Assembly (NCBI RefSeq): GCF_000364605.1
Contig: NZ_KB822579.1
Coordinates: 62,001-126,000, forward strand
Source of the DNA: Nocardioides sp. Iso805N
GTDB taxonomy: Bacteria > Actinomycetota > Actinomycetes > Propionibacteriales > Nocardioidaceae
Direction: 5' to 3'
Length of the DNA: 64,000 nt
The notes below the pieces were generated by a model. The model was not told where the DNA came from, did not search any database, and was given only the letters and a program-made list of their open reading frames with translations. A program made the translations under genes and the position numbers. Position 1 is the stretch's first letter. The number at the start of each line of letters is the position of its first letter. Of the stretch, positions 1-7,953 are shown piece by piece.

Positions 1-1
1 C

Positions 2-160
2 GACGGCGCGCTGCTGGCCGCCACCGACCGGGTCATCCGTGAGTACACCATGCCGGTCTCCGGCGAGGGCCTCGTCGTCCGCACCAGCACGCTCGGCGAC
101 GACGTCGTCCTGCTCGGCGCTGCGGTCCTCGTCCTCGCCGGTGAGCTGGGGGTGTCCTGA
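2..160 (+). CDS. ROK family transcriptional regulator, C-terminal end (partial)
   Basis: Only the last 52 codons are in the window; the gene begins upstream. The tail contains a segment of the form R-T-S-x-L-G-D-D-V-V-L-L-G-A-A, typical of the extreme C-terminus of ROK (NagC/XylR-type) proteins, where the sugar-kinase fold ends. A ROK repressor in front of an aminosugar transporter operon is a common actinobacterial arrangement, so it probably controls the genes that follow. The winged-helix DNA-binding part is outside the window, so a ROK kinase cannot be strictly excluded. Confidence 0.7.
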   Translation, partial: DGALLAATDRVIREYTMPVSGEGLVVRTSTLGDDVVLLGAAVLVLAGELGVS

Positions 161-183
161 TGGGACGCCGCCACCACGAGTTC

Positions 184-203
184 CCCGGGGCGACCGCCCC
201 GGG
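184..203 (+). terminator. GC-rich hairpin between ROK gene and binding-protein gene
   Basis: Two perfect 8-nt arms (CCCGGGGC / GCCCCGGG) enclose a 4-nt loop, 23 bases after the ROK stop and about 40 bases before the TTG start of the binding protein. No T-tract follows. It could end the upstream transcript or act as a leader hairpin for the transporter operon; the sequence does not decide. Confidence 0.45.
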
Positions 204-243
204 CCCCACGCGGGCACCCCGCGAAAACACCCAAGGAGACACG

Positions 244-1587
244 TTGCGTAAGACACGCACCCTCGTGGCCGGTGCCCTCGGCATCGCGACCGCAGTTGCC
301 CTCACCGCCTGTGGCAGTGGGAGCTCCTCCGACGCCTCCGACAGCGGCAAGTCGAATGACTTGTCCGCCGTCAAGGGCGCCGGCAAGACGATCACCGTGT
401 GGAACATGCAGGGTGACCTGAGCGACGACACCATGAAGGCGATCAACGACGAGTTCACCAAGGAGACCGGCGCCCAGGTGAAGGTGCAGACCCAGCAGTG
501 GGCCGACATCGCCACCAAGGTGACCACCGCGCTGGCGACCGATGGCACGCCGGACGTGGTCGAACTCGGCAACACCGACGTCCCGCTCTTCGCCAACAGC
601 GGCGGCCTCGCGGACCTCACCGACGCGAAGAGCCAGCTGCAGCAGGGCGGCACCTGGCTCGACGGCCTCGCCGGCCCGGCCACCGTGGACGGCAAGCTGT
701 ACGGCGTCCCGGCCTTCGCCGCGACCCGCACCGTCATCTACAACAAGTCGATGTGGGACCAGGCGGGCATCACCGCCGCGCCGACGACGTACGACGAGCT
801 CACCGCCGACCTCGACAAGGTCAAGGCGAAGTTCGGCAGCCAGAAGGACTTCTCGCCGTTCTACCTGCCGGGGCGCTACTGGTACGACGGCCTGCAGTGG
901 GTCTGGGACGCGGGCGGCGACATCGCCACCAAGGACGGCGACACCTGGAAGGGCGGCCTGGAGAGCAGCGAGGCGCAGCAGGGCCTCAACGACTTCAAGA
1001 CCTTCCAGAACGCCTACTCCACCAAGGCCTCGGCCACGATCAACACTACCGGCACCGGTCAGCCCGACCAGGACAAGGACATCTTCGCCGCGGGCAAGAC
1101 CTCCGCGGTCGTCGGCAACGCCTGGGAGATCGGCGTGATCGAGCAGGACAACCCCAAGATCACCGACGCCGACCTCGGCACCTTCCCGTTCCCGGGCAAG
1201 TCCGGCAAGGCCCAGCCGGTGATGCTGGCGGGCTCCGACTGGGGCGTCGCCGCCAAGAGCAAGAACCAGGACCTGGCCGAGGTCTGGGTGAAGATCGCCG
1301 CCAGCGAGGCGATGCAGACCGGCCCGATCGCCAAGCAGGGCTGGATCCCGGTCACCACCGAGGAGATCGGCACCGTCAAGGGCACGGCCGACGCCCTTCA
1401 CCAGGCCTACTTCGACGCCGCCATGAACTCGAAGTCCACCCCTGCGGCCGCCAACTGGGCCACCATCGAGGGTGACGGTGCCGTCGAGCAGTTCTTCGCC
1501 GACGTCGCGTCGGGCGCCAAGAGCCCGGCCGATGCCGCCAAGGGCTTCGACGATCACCTCAACCAGGTGCTCAACAACAACGGCTGA
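244..1587 (+). CDS. Sugar ABC transporter substrate-binding lipoprotein
   Basis: Predicted 447-aa extracytoplasmic solute receptor of a CUT1-type importer. The TTG at 244 is chosen as start because AAGGAGA lies just upstream (233-239) and the protein then opens with a charged n-region, a hydrophobic core and the lipobox LTAC (Cys23). The mature part begins with a Gly/Ser/Asp-rich linker and then shows the ITVWNMQ...F-x-x-E-T-G layout of SBP family 1 (MalE-like). Two permeases follow directly, then GH3, ROK kinase, nagA and nagB, so the ligand is probably GlcNAc, chitobiose or a muropeptide-derived sugar; this is inferred from context only. No ATPase gene is present, so a shared MsiK-type ATPase is likely used. 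Confidence 0.9.
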   Translation: MRKTRTLVAGALGIATAVALTACGSGSSSDASDSGKSNDLSAVKGAGKTITVWNMQGDLSDDTMKAINDEFTKETGAQVKVQTQQWADIATKVTTALATDGTPDVVELGNTDVPLFANSGGLADLTDAKSQLQQGGTWLDGLAGPATVDGKLYGVPAFAATRTVIYNKSMWDQAGITAAPTTYDELTADLDKVKAKFGSQKDFSPFYLPGRYWYDGLQWVWDAGGDIATKDGDTWKGGLESSEAQQGLNDFKTFQNAYSTKASATINTTGTGQPDQDKDIFAAGKTSAVVGNAWEIGVIEQDNPKITDADLGTFPFPGKSGKAQPVMLAGSDWGVAAKSKNQDLAEVWVKIAASEAMQTGPIAKQGWIPVTTEEIGTVKGTADALHQAYFDAAMNSKSTPAAANWATIEGDGAVEQFFADVASGAKSPADAAKGFDDHLNQVLNNNG

Positions 1588-1611
1588 TCAGAACGGATCG
1601 ACTCTCTCGCT

Positions 1612-2601
1612 ATGAGCTCACCCACCGCGACCACCGTCGCGGTCGGAGAGCCCGTGGCCGCCGCGGCACCACCGCGGCGGCCACGGCGGCAGCGGGGCGG
1701 CCGGGGCGTCAAGCGCTCGGGCCTGGCCCCTCTGCTCCTGCTCTCGCCGGCCGGACTGGTCATCATCGCCCTCACCATCGTCCCCATCGGCTACCTGATC
1801 TGGATGTCGTTCACCGACGCCGGTCAGCGGATGCTGTTCACCGGCGAGTACGACGTCGTCGGGCTGCAGCAGTACCGCGACATCCTCACCGACCCCAGCT
1901 TCTGGAAGTCCTTCGCCCGCACCGTCGGCTTCACGGCGGCCATGGTGGGTGGCAGCGTCCTGCTCGGCATGGGCGTGGCTCAGCTGATCGGCAAGGTCGG
2001 CCGCGTGATGCGGCTGGCCCTCACGTTCGTGCTCATCTGTGCCTGGGCGATGCCCAACGTCGCCTCGTCGATGGTCTGGGGCTGGCTCTTCCAGCCGGGC
2101 TACGGCGTCGGCAACTGGCTGCTCACCCAGACCCATCTCTTCGGCGACGTCACCGACACCAACTGGGCCGACCGGCCCGGGCTCGCGTTCGTCTGCATCT
2201 GGATGCTGATCGTGTGGCAGGCGGTGCCGTTCGTGGCGCTGACGCTGCACGCCGCGCAGAGCCAGGTGGACCCGGCCTACTACGAGGCCGCCCGCATGGA
2301 CGGCGCCAGTGAGTGGCGGGTCTACTGGACGATCACCGTGCACTTCCTGCGCCCGACGCTGCTGCTCGTCACCATCTTGTCGATCATCTGGGACTTCAAC
2401 GTGTTCAACCAGATCTGGCTCATCTCCAAGGGCGGCCCGGACGGCGCCACCTCGACGCTGGGGGTCTACGCCTACCGCAACGCCTTCGTGAGCTTCCACT
2501 TCGGCGTCGGCTCGGCTATCGCCGTCGTGACGACGCTGCTGCTGCTGGGGCTGACCGCGTTCTACGTGCGCAGCCTGGTCCGGACGGGGGAGGAGCTGTG
2601 A
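1612..2601 (+). CDS. Sugar ABC transporter permease, MalF-like
   Basis: A 329-aa inner-membrane permease (BPD_transp_1). After a Pro/Arg-rich cytoplasmic N-terminus come about six membrane segments, the first near residues 40-62. The EAA loop that docks the ATPase is visible as Y-Y-E-A-A-x-x-D-G-A followed by W-x-x-x-x-x-I-T-V-H-F-L-R-P. It is separated from the binding-protein gene by 24 bases and overlaps the next permease by 4 bases (GTGA), so the two permeases should be translationally coupled and form a heterodimeric pore. It has no obvious strong ribosome binding site before its ATG. Confidence 0.9.
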   Translation: MSSPTATTVAVGEPVAAAAPPRRPRRQRGGRGVKRSGLAPLLLLSPAGLVIIALTIVPIGYLIWMSFTDAGQRMLFTGEYDVVGLQQYRDILTDPSFWKSFARTVGFTAAMVGGSVLLGMGVAQLIGKVGRVMRLALTFVLICAWAMPNVASSMVWGWLFQPGYGVGNWLLTQTHLFGDVTDTNWADRPGLAFVCIWMLIVWQAVPFVALTLHAAQSQVDPAYYEAARMDGASEWRVYWTITVHFLRPTLLLVTILSIIWDFNVFNQIWLISKGGPDGATSTLGVYAYRNAFVSFHFGVGSAIAVVTTLLLLGLTAFYVRSLVRTGEEL

Positions 2602-3482
2602 GCCGGACCCGCGCCGCCCGCGCGCCCCACGCCAACCGCGTCAACCGCGCCCCTCGTCCGACCAGCGGCCGGATCGTCGCCAACACCTTGGCGGTGCTGT
2701 TCTGCCTGGTGTGGATCTTCCCGGTCTACTGGATGGTGAACACGGCGTTCAAGCCGCCGTACGACGTCACCACGCCGACCCCGCAGTTCCTGCCGCGGCA
2801 CTTCACCCTGACGAATTTCAAGGCCGCGATCACCCAGTCGCACTTCCTGGGCGACCTGCGCAACAGCCTGATCGTCGTCTCCGGCACCCTCGTGGTGGCG
2901 ATCGCGCTTGGCATCTTCGCCGCGGCGGCGCTCTCCCGTTTCCGCTTCCGCGGGCGGCGCGCCATCCTGGTCGTGATCCTTGCGGTCCAGATGCTGCCCA
3001 GCGCCGCGCTGCTGATCCCGATGTTCCTGGTCTTCAACAAGATGGGTCTGCTCGACCACTACCTGGGCCTGGTGCTCGCCTACGTGGCCGCCGTACTGCC
3101 GTTCTCGATCTGGGTGATGCGCGGCTTCTTCCTGGCGCTGCCCTACGAGCTCGAGGAGGCCGCCATGGTCGACGGCGCCTCGACCGCCAACATCCTGTTC
3201 CGCATCCTCTTCCCCCTGGTCGCCCCGGGCGTGATCGCGACGAGCATCTTCGCGTTCGTCTACGCCTGGAACGACTACCTCATCGCCTACACGTTCATGA
3301 AGGACCAATCGATGTACACCCTCCCGGTCTGGCTGGCGTCCTTCTCGACGCCTGCCACGGGCACCAACTACGGCGGGCAGATGGCGGCATCGGTGCTGTT
3401 CTCGCTGCCGGTCGTGATCTTCTTCCTCGCGATCCAGCGCAACCTGGTGGCGGGTCTGTCCTCGGGGGCGGTGAAGGGATGA
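2598..3482 (+). CDS. Sugar ABC transporter permease, MalG-like
   Basis: A 294-aa partner permease. The GTG at 2598 is chosen because GGGGGAGG lies at 2586-2593 and the codon overlaps the preceding stop. The protein has a basic N-terminus, about six membrane helices, and the EAA motif E-L-E-E-A-A-M-V-D-G-A-S near residue 190, typical of MalG-type subunits. Its last codons overlap the GH3 start (ATGA). With the gene before it, it forms the membrane channel of the aminosugar importer. Confidence 0.9.
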   Translation: MSRTRAARAPHANRVNRAPRPTSGRIVANTLAVLFCLVWIFPVYWMVNTAFKPPYDVTTPTPQFLPRHFTLTNFKAAITQSHFLGDLRNSLIVVSGTLVVAIALGIFAAAALSRFRFRGRRAILVVILAVQMLPSAALLIPMFLVFNKMGLLDHYLGLVLAYVAAVLPFSIWVMRGFFLALPYELEEAAMVDGASTANILFRILFPLVAPGVIATSIFAFVYAWNDYLIAYTFMKDQSMYTLPVWLASFSTPATGTNYGGQMAASVLFSLPVVIFFLAIQRNLVAGLSSGAVKG

Positions 3483-4918
3483 GTACGACGACCCCCGCGT
3501 CGCCGGCCTCGCCGACGGCGCTGGAGCGGCTCGCCCTCGGCGTGCTGATGGCCTCCTTCGAGGGCCCCACGCTGCCCGACGACTACGCCACGCTGCTGGC
3601 CGAGGGCCTGGGCGGGATCTGCTTGTTCGGCTCCAACATCGGCGCCGCCCCGATCGCCGAGGTGCGCACCCTGACCGACGCGATCCGTGCCGCCGGTCCG
3701 CAGGTGGTGATCAGCACCGACGAGGAGGGCGGTGACGTCACCCGGCTGCACGCGCTGACCGGGTCCCCGGTGCTCGGTGCCGCTGCACTCGGCGCCGCCG
3801 GATCGCTGGACCTGACGCGTGCCACCGGCGCCGCTGTGGCCGGCGACCTGGTCGCGGCGGGCATCGACCTCGACCTGGGCCCGATCGCGGACGTGAACTC
3901 CAACCCCGACAACCCGGTGATCGGCACCCGCTCCTTCGCCGCCGAGCCGCATCGCGCCGCCGAGCACGTGGTGGCATGGGTCGAGGGCCTGCAGGACGGT
4001 GGTATCGGCGCCTGCGTGAAGCACTTCCCGGGTCACGGTGACACCGGCGAGGACAGCCATCTCGCGCTGCCGGTTCTGGACGCCCCGCTGGAGGTGATCG
4101 GCGCTCGTGAGCTGGTGCCGTTCGAGGCCGCGGTCAAGGCGGGCACCGCTGCGGTGATGACCTCGCACATCGTCGTGCCCTCGCTCGACCCGACCCTGCC
4201 GGGCACGCTGTCGGCGCCGGTGCTGGCGCTGCTACGCGAGCGCCTGTGCTTCGACGGCGTGATCGTCTCGGACGCGCTCGACATGGCCGGTGCGTCAGCG
4301 ACCCGCGGGATCCCTGCCGCCGCCGTACTGTCGCTGGCGGCCGGAGCGGACTTCCTCTGCATCGGCCCGGACAAGCCGGCCGCGCTGATCCACGAGATCC
4401 GCGATGCCATCGTGGCGGCCGTCGAGGACGGCCAGCTGGCGCAGGCGGACCTGGAGCAGGCCGTACGCCGGATCGGCGCGCTGCCGCGGGCCGCGGCGGC
4501 CGGTGCCGATGCCTCTCGTGCTCCATCTCGGGATGAGGCCGCGCAGGTCGACGGCGCCCGGGCCGCGCTGATCGTCGAGGGCGAGCTGCCCGACCTGGCC
4601 GGCGCACGGGTGATCAGCATCAGCACGCCGGCGAACATCGCTGTCGGCGAGGTGCCATGGGGTCTGGAGCCCGATGCGATCCTCCGACCGACCGACGCCG
4701 TCCCGGCCGGACCGCTGGTGGTGCAGGTGCGGGACGCGCACCGCCGACCGGACGTGCTCGCGTTCCTGTCGACGATCGACGCCCCGGCGGTGCTGGTCGA
4801 GTGGGGCTGGCCCGGCCCGTACGACGGGACGCTGCCGCGGATCTGCCCGCGTGGCTACTCGCTCCCCGGTGCTCAGGCCGTCGCGGCGCTGCTGCGCGAG
4901 GCGGGGTGGCGCCGGTGA
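3479..4918 (+). CDS. Glycoside hydrolase family 3, NagZ-like beta-N-acetylhexosaminidase
   Basis: A 479-aa GH3 enzyme without a signal peptide, hence probably cytoplasmic. The NagZ-subfamily hallmark K-H-F-P-G-H-G-D-T-x-x-D-S-H is present near residue 180 and carries the His/Asp general-acid dyad; the nucleophile aspartate is in V-S-D-A-L-D-M near residue 262. These features separate GlcNAc-releasing enzymes from ordinary beta-glucosidases. The roughly 120 residues after the barrel form a smaller C-terminal domain. Placement between an importer and a ROK kinase plus NagA/NagB supports release of GlcNAc from imported chitobiose or cell-wall fragments. The start overlaps the permease stop (ATGA) and the end overlaps the kinase (GTGA). 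Confidence 0.88.
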   Translation: MSTTTPASPASPTALERLALGVLMASFEGPTLPDDYATLLAEGLGGICLFGSNIGAAPIAEVRTLTDAIRAAGPQVVISTDEEGGDVTRLHALTGSPVLGAAALGAAGSLDLTRATGAAVAGDLVAAGIDLDLGPIADVNSNPDNPVIGTRSFAAEPHRAAEHVVAWVEGLQDGGIGACVKHFPGHGDTGEDSHLALPVLDAPLEVIGARELVPFEAAVKAGTAAVMTSHIVVPSLDPTLPGTLSAPVLALLRERLCFDGVIVSDALDMAGASATRGIPAAAVLSLAAGADFLCIGPDKPAALIHEIRDAIVAAVEDGQLAQADLEQAVRRIGALPRAAAAGADASRAPSRDEAAQVDGARAALIVEGELPDLAGARVISISTPANIAVGEVPWGLEPDAILRPTDAVPAGPLVVQVRDAHRRPDVLAFLSTIDAPAVLVEWGWPGPYDGTLPRICPRGYSLPGAQAVAALLREAGWRR

Positions 4919-5820
4919 GCGCCACTGAGCTGATCTCGGTGGGTCTGGACATCGGCGCGACCAAGGTGCACGGCGTGGCCGTCGACGCCGACGGCGCGAT
5001 CCTGGCCGAGCACCGTGAGCCGACCCAGCTCGGGCCGGACGGCGTGGTGCGCAGTGCTGCGGCCGTCGTCGCGGCACTGGCCTCGGCCGGCGTGCCCGGC
5101 CCGGTGGGCGTCGGCGTACCTGGGCTGGTGGATCCGGACCGAGGCACGGTCAAGTACGCCGTCAACCTCGGTTTGAACGGTGACTGGGTGCCGCTGGGCG
5201 AGATGCTCGCCGACCGGCTCGGGACCTCGGTGATGGTGGAGAACGACGTCAACGCCGCCACCCTCGGCGCCCACCTGATCGCGGGCGCTGACGACGTCGC
5301 CTACGTGTCCCTCGGGACCGGGCTGGCGGCCGGCATGGTGCTCGGCGGGGTGCTGCGCCGGGGCTTCCACGGTGCCGCCGGCGAGATCGGGCACCTGCCC
5401 GTCGACCCGAACGGAGCCCAGTGCTCCTGCGGCCAGCGCGGCTGCCTGGAGCTGGTCGCCTCCGGGTCGGCGCTGGCCGCCGCCTGGCCGTCGGCCGACC
5501 AGCCGCCGGCGCAGGCGCTGTTCGCGGCAGCCGCGGGCGGGGACGAGTGCGCGATCCAGGTGCGCGACAGGTTCGCCGCCGGTGTGGCCGACGCTGTCCG
5601 GGTCATCGCACTGGCCGTCGACCCGCGGGCGATCGTGATCGGCGGCGGGGTGGCGGCACTCGGCGAGCCGCTGCGGTTGGCGGTCTCGGCCGCGCTGGCC
5701 CGACAGGCGGAGAGCTCGCCGTTCCTGGCCTCCCTCGACCTGCCCGGCAGGGTGCAGGTGGTGCCCACCGGTGTGCCGATCGCGGCGCTCGGTGCTGCGC
5801 TGCTGGGGCGGAAGTCGTGA
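4915..5820 (+). CDS. ROK family sugar kinase, probably N-acetylglucosamine kinase
   Basis: A 301-aa protein with no N-terminal DNA-binding domain, so a kinase rather than a repressor. It shows the phosphate-binding D-I-G-A-T-K near residue 12, the sugar-binding segment E-N-D-V-N-A-A near residue 110, the E-I-G-H-L turn and the zinc motif C-S-C-G-Q-R-G-C-L-E near residue 165, all diagnostic for ROK. The product would be a sugar 6-phosphate feeding NagA. GTG 4915 overlaps the GH3 stop by 4 bases. Glucokinase specificity cannot be excluded from sequence, but the nag context favours GlcNAc. Confidence 0.87.
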   Translation: MSATELISVGLDIGATKVHGVAVDADGAILAEHREPTQLGPDGVVRSAAAVVAALASAGVPGPVGVGVPGLVDPDRGTVKYAVNLGLNGDWVPLGEMLADRLGTSVMVENDVNAATLGAHLIAGADDVAYVSLGTGLAAGMVLGGVLRRGFHGAAGEIGHLPVDPNGAQCSCGQRGCLELVASGSALAAAWPSADQPPAQALFAAAAGGDECAIQVRDRFAAGVADAVRVIALAVDPRAIVIGGGVAALGEPLRLAVSAALARQAESSPFLASLDLPGRVQVVPTGVPIAALGAALLGRKS

Positions 5821-7055
5821 TGGGCTCTGGTGGGGTAGTCCGGGGCGTAAATCAGGGGTTACTGGCTGGTAGGCCTGATCTGCGCCCCGGACTACCCCGG
5901 CAGGGGTCGCTTCGGATCACGGGCGCCCGCGACGCGGCCGGCGAGCCGGTCGAGCTGGTCATCGCCGACGGTGTCATCGTCGACGGTGTCGTCGCCGAAG
6001 GCCCCGGTCCGGCGGGCCGCGACGAGCCGGAGACGCTCGACGCGACCGGCCTGACGGTGCTGCCGGGGCTCATCGATGCCCAGGTCAACGGCGCCGTCGG
6101 GCACGACCTGACGGCCGACCCCACTCGACTGTGGGACGTCGCCGCAGGCCTTGCTCGGTACGGCGTGACGGCCTTCGTGCCGACGATCATCACCTCCGCG
6201 CCCCCGGCCCGCGAGCAAGCCCTGGCCGTGCTGGCGGCCGGACCGCCCAGCGGGTGGTGCGGCGCCGTACCGCTCGGGCTGCACTTCGAGGGCCCGATGA
6301 TCGCCGAGCCGCGCAAGGGCGCGCACCCGCCCCAGTGGCTGGCGGCGCCGTCGCTCGACCTGGTCGAGTGCTGGTCGCGGGAGGCCGGGGTTCTGATGGT
6401 GACCATCGCGCCGGAGCTCCCGGGTGCGCTGCGGGTGATCGAGGCGCTCGTCGCGCGTGGTGTGGTGGTGAGCGTCGGGCACACCGAGGCGACCACGGCG
6501 CAGGTGACGGCGGCCGTCGTCGCCGGCGCGCGCGTAGTGACCCACCTGGGCAACGCGATGCCGCCGCTGCTCGCCCGCGAGGCCGGCCCGGTCGGACACG
6601 CTCTGGGCGGAGACGCGCTGACCGCGGGCGTGATCGCGGACGGGCACCACCTCGACCCGTTCATGATCCGTACGGCGTGGCGCGCGCTGCAGCCCAGCGG
6701 TCGCTTCCTGACGGTGACCGACACGACGGCCGCGCTGGGCATGCCGGACGGCGCCGCCGTGCTGGGCGAGCAGGACGTGGTGGTGGCGGACGGCACGGTG
6801 CGGCTCGGCGACGGGACGCTGGCGGGTTCGGCCGCAAGCCTGCCGCAGTGCCTGCGGGTGATCCGTGCGGCTACCGACGCGTCGCTGGCACAGGTGGTGG
6901 CGACGTGCACCGCCGTACCCGCGGCGCTGCTCGGCTGGCCCGACCGCGGCCACCTCGCGCCGGGCGCCCGCGGAGACGTGACTCTGGTCGACGACGATCT
7001 CGAGGTGGTGGCGACCGTCGTCGCCGGGCGCCTCGTCCACCTCAGGGAGCAGTGA
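5820..7055 (+). CDS. nagA: N-acetylglucosamine-6-phosphate deacetylase
   Basis: A 411-aa amidohydrolase that removes acetate from GlcNAc-6-P. The body shows G-L-I-D-A-Q-V-N-G near residue 83 (the QxN variant also seen in E. coli NagA), a metal-binding Glu in L-H-F-E-G-P, S-V-G-H-T-E, T-H-L-G-N-A-M and the catalytic Asp in T-D-T-T-A-A-L-G-M. The only plausible in-frame starts are GTG 5817 and ATG 5820, overlapping the kinase stop; no ATG, GTG or TTG follows before the conserved core. The N-terminus is odd: residues about 5-26 are encoded by a palindromic repeat (5832-5898), giving codons such as GTA, AAT, TTA and AGG that are rare in this window. Translation initiation may be weakened by the hairpin. 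Confidence 0.88.
   Translation: MGSGGVVRGVNQGLLAGRPDLRPGLPRQGSLRITGARDAAGEPVELVIADGVIVDGVVAEGPGPAGRDEPETLDATGLTVLPGLIDAQVNGAVGHDLTADPTRLWDVAAGLARYGVTAFVPTIITSAPPAREQALAVLAAGPPSGWCGAVPLGLHFEGPMIAEPRKGAHPPQWLAAPSLDLVECWSREAGVLMVTIAPELPGALRVIEALVARGVVVSVGHTEATTAQVTAAVVAGARVVTHLGNAMPPLLAREAGPVGHALGGDALTAGVIADGHHLDPFMIRTAWRALQPSGRFLTVTDTTAALGMPDGAAVLGEQDVVVADGTVRLGDGTLAGSAASLPQCLRVIRAATDASLAQVVATCTAVPAALLGWPDRGHLAPGARGDVTLVDDDLEVVATVVAGRLVHLREQ
5832..5898 (+). repeat. Palindromic element, copy 1 (within nagA 5' end)
   Basis: Arms at 5832-5847 and 5883-5898 are perfect 16-bp reverse complements (GGGGTAGTCCGGGGCG / CGCCCCGGACTACCCC). A further 9-nt inner arm pairs with one G-U and one mismatch, leaving a 17-nt loop (5857-5873) reading GGTTACTGGCTGGTAGG. 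The same element occurs at 7850-7920 with a nearly identical loop. It is a discrete dispersed repeat rather than a chance hairpin; here it lies in frame inside the start of nagA. Confidence 0.9.
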
Positions 7056-7841
7056 ATGGAGCTCGTACCGCTGACCTCGGCCGACGAGGTCGCCCGTGTC
7101 GGTGCCGACATCGTCGAGGAGCTGGTCCGGCGCCGACCGGACGCTGTCCTCGGCCTGGCGACGGGATCGACGCCGCTAGCGACCTACCAGGAGCTCATCG
7201 CTCGCCACCAGCGCGGTGAGGGCCCGGCGTGGGGCGGGGTGACGACGTTCAACCTGGACGAGTACGTCGGCCTGCCTGCGGGTCATGAGCAGAGCTATCT
7301 GGCCACCATCCGCCGCGAGCTGACCGACCCGCTCGGGATCGACCCGGCGCGGGTGCACGGACCCGACCCGGCCGAGGCGGGTCTGCCGACCGCGGGGGAG
7401 CGCTACGAGGCGGCGATCGCCGCGACGGGCGGTGTCGCCCTGCAGGTCCTCGGCATCGGGACCAACGGCCACCTGGCGTTCAACGAGCAGGGCTCCTCGC
7501 TCGGCTCGCCGACCCGGATCAAGACGCTGACCGAGCAGACCCGGCGCGACAACGCGCGCTTCTTCGGCTCACCCGACGAGGTGCCGATGCACGTCCTCAC
7601 CCAGGGCATCGGCACGATCCTGCGAGCTCGGCACCTGGTCCTGATCGCCACCGGCGCGGGCAAGGCCGCCGCTGTCGCCGCCGCCGTCGAGGGGCCTGTC
7701 TCGGCCTCCTGCCCGGCCTCGGTGCTGCAGCTGCACCCGCACGCGACCGTTCTCGTCGATGCGGCTGCCGCGGCTCGGCTGGAGAGGCTGGACTACTACG
7801 CGGAGGTGTACGCCGCCAAGCCGGTGTGGCAGCGGCACTGA
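7056..7841 (+). CDS. nagB: Glucosamine-6-phosphate deaminase
   Basis: A 261-aa cytoplasmic enzyme converting GlcN-6-P to fructose-6-P and ammonia, the last step of the pathway in this operon. It shows G-L-A-T-G-S-T-P phosphate-binding (residues 33-40), T-F-N-L-D-E-Y with the catalytic Asp68, and G-I-G-x-N-G-H-L-A-F-N-E with the catalytic His. Length matches the family (about 260). ATG 7056 abuts the nagA stop with no gap, and a CAGGGAG ribosome site sits inside the nagA 3' end. Copy 2 of the palindromic element follows the stop by 8 bases and may end transcription. Confidence 0.93.
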   Translation: MELVPLTSADEVARVGADIVEELVRRRPDAVLGLATGSTPLATYQELIARHQRGEGPAWGGVTTFNLDEYVGLPAGHEQSYLATIRRELTDPLGIDPARVHGPDPAEAGLPTAGERYEAAIAATGGVALQVLGIGTNGHLAFNEQGSSLGSPTRIKTLTEQTRRDNARFFGSPDEVPMHVLTQGIGTILRARHLVLIATGAGKAAAVAAAVEGPVSASCPASVLQLHPHATVLVDAAAAARLERLDYYAEVYAAKPVWQRH

Positions 7842-7849
7842 ACGAGGTG

Positions 7850-7920
7850 AAGGGGTAGTCCGGGGCGGAAATCAGGCGTTACTGGTGGGTAGGCCTGATT
7901 TCCGCCCCGGACTACCCCTT
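7850..7920 (+). repeat. Palindromic element, copy 2 (after nagB)
   Basis: A perfect 27-bp inverted repeat: left arm 7850-7876, right arm 7894-7920, beginning AAGGGGTAGTCCGGGGCGG. The 17-nt loop (7877-7893) is CGTTACTGGTGGGTAGG, differing at only three positions from copy 1. It sits between nagB and a glycosyltransferase gene, where it could act as a strong hairpin terminator. Perfect arms together with a conserved non-pairing loop point to a mobile or dispersed palindrome with its own identity. Confidence 0.92.
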
Positions 7921-7953
7921 CGCTGCCATCGCTCGCCCACTACCGTTCGCATC

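Noticed and set aside
161..243. Search for a DasR-type operator (ACTGGTCTAGACCAGT-like) before the aminosugar operon
   Set aside because: No such palindrome is present; only a GC hairpin at 184-203. The ACTGG in the palindromic repeat loops lacks the matching half-site.
2711..3478. Long upstream extension of the GH3 reading frame
   Set aside because: It is antiparallel/out-of-frame shadow of the MalG-like permease; the conserved protein begins at ATG 3479 with overlap to the permease stop.
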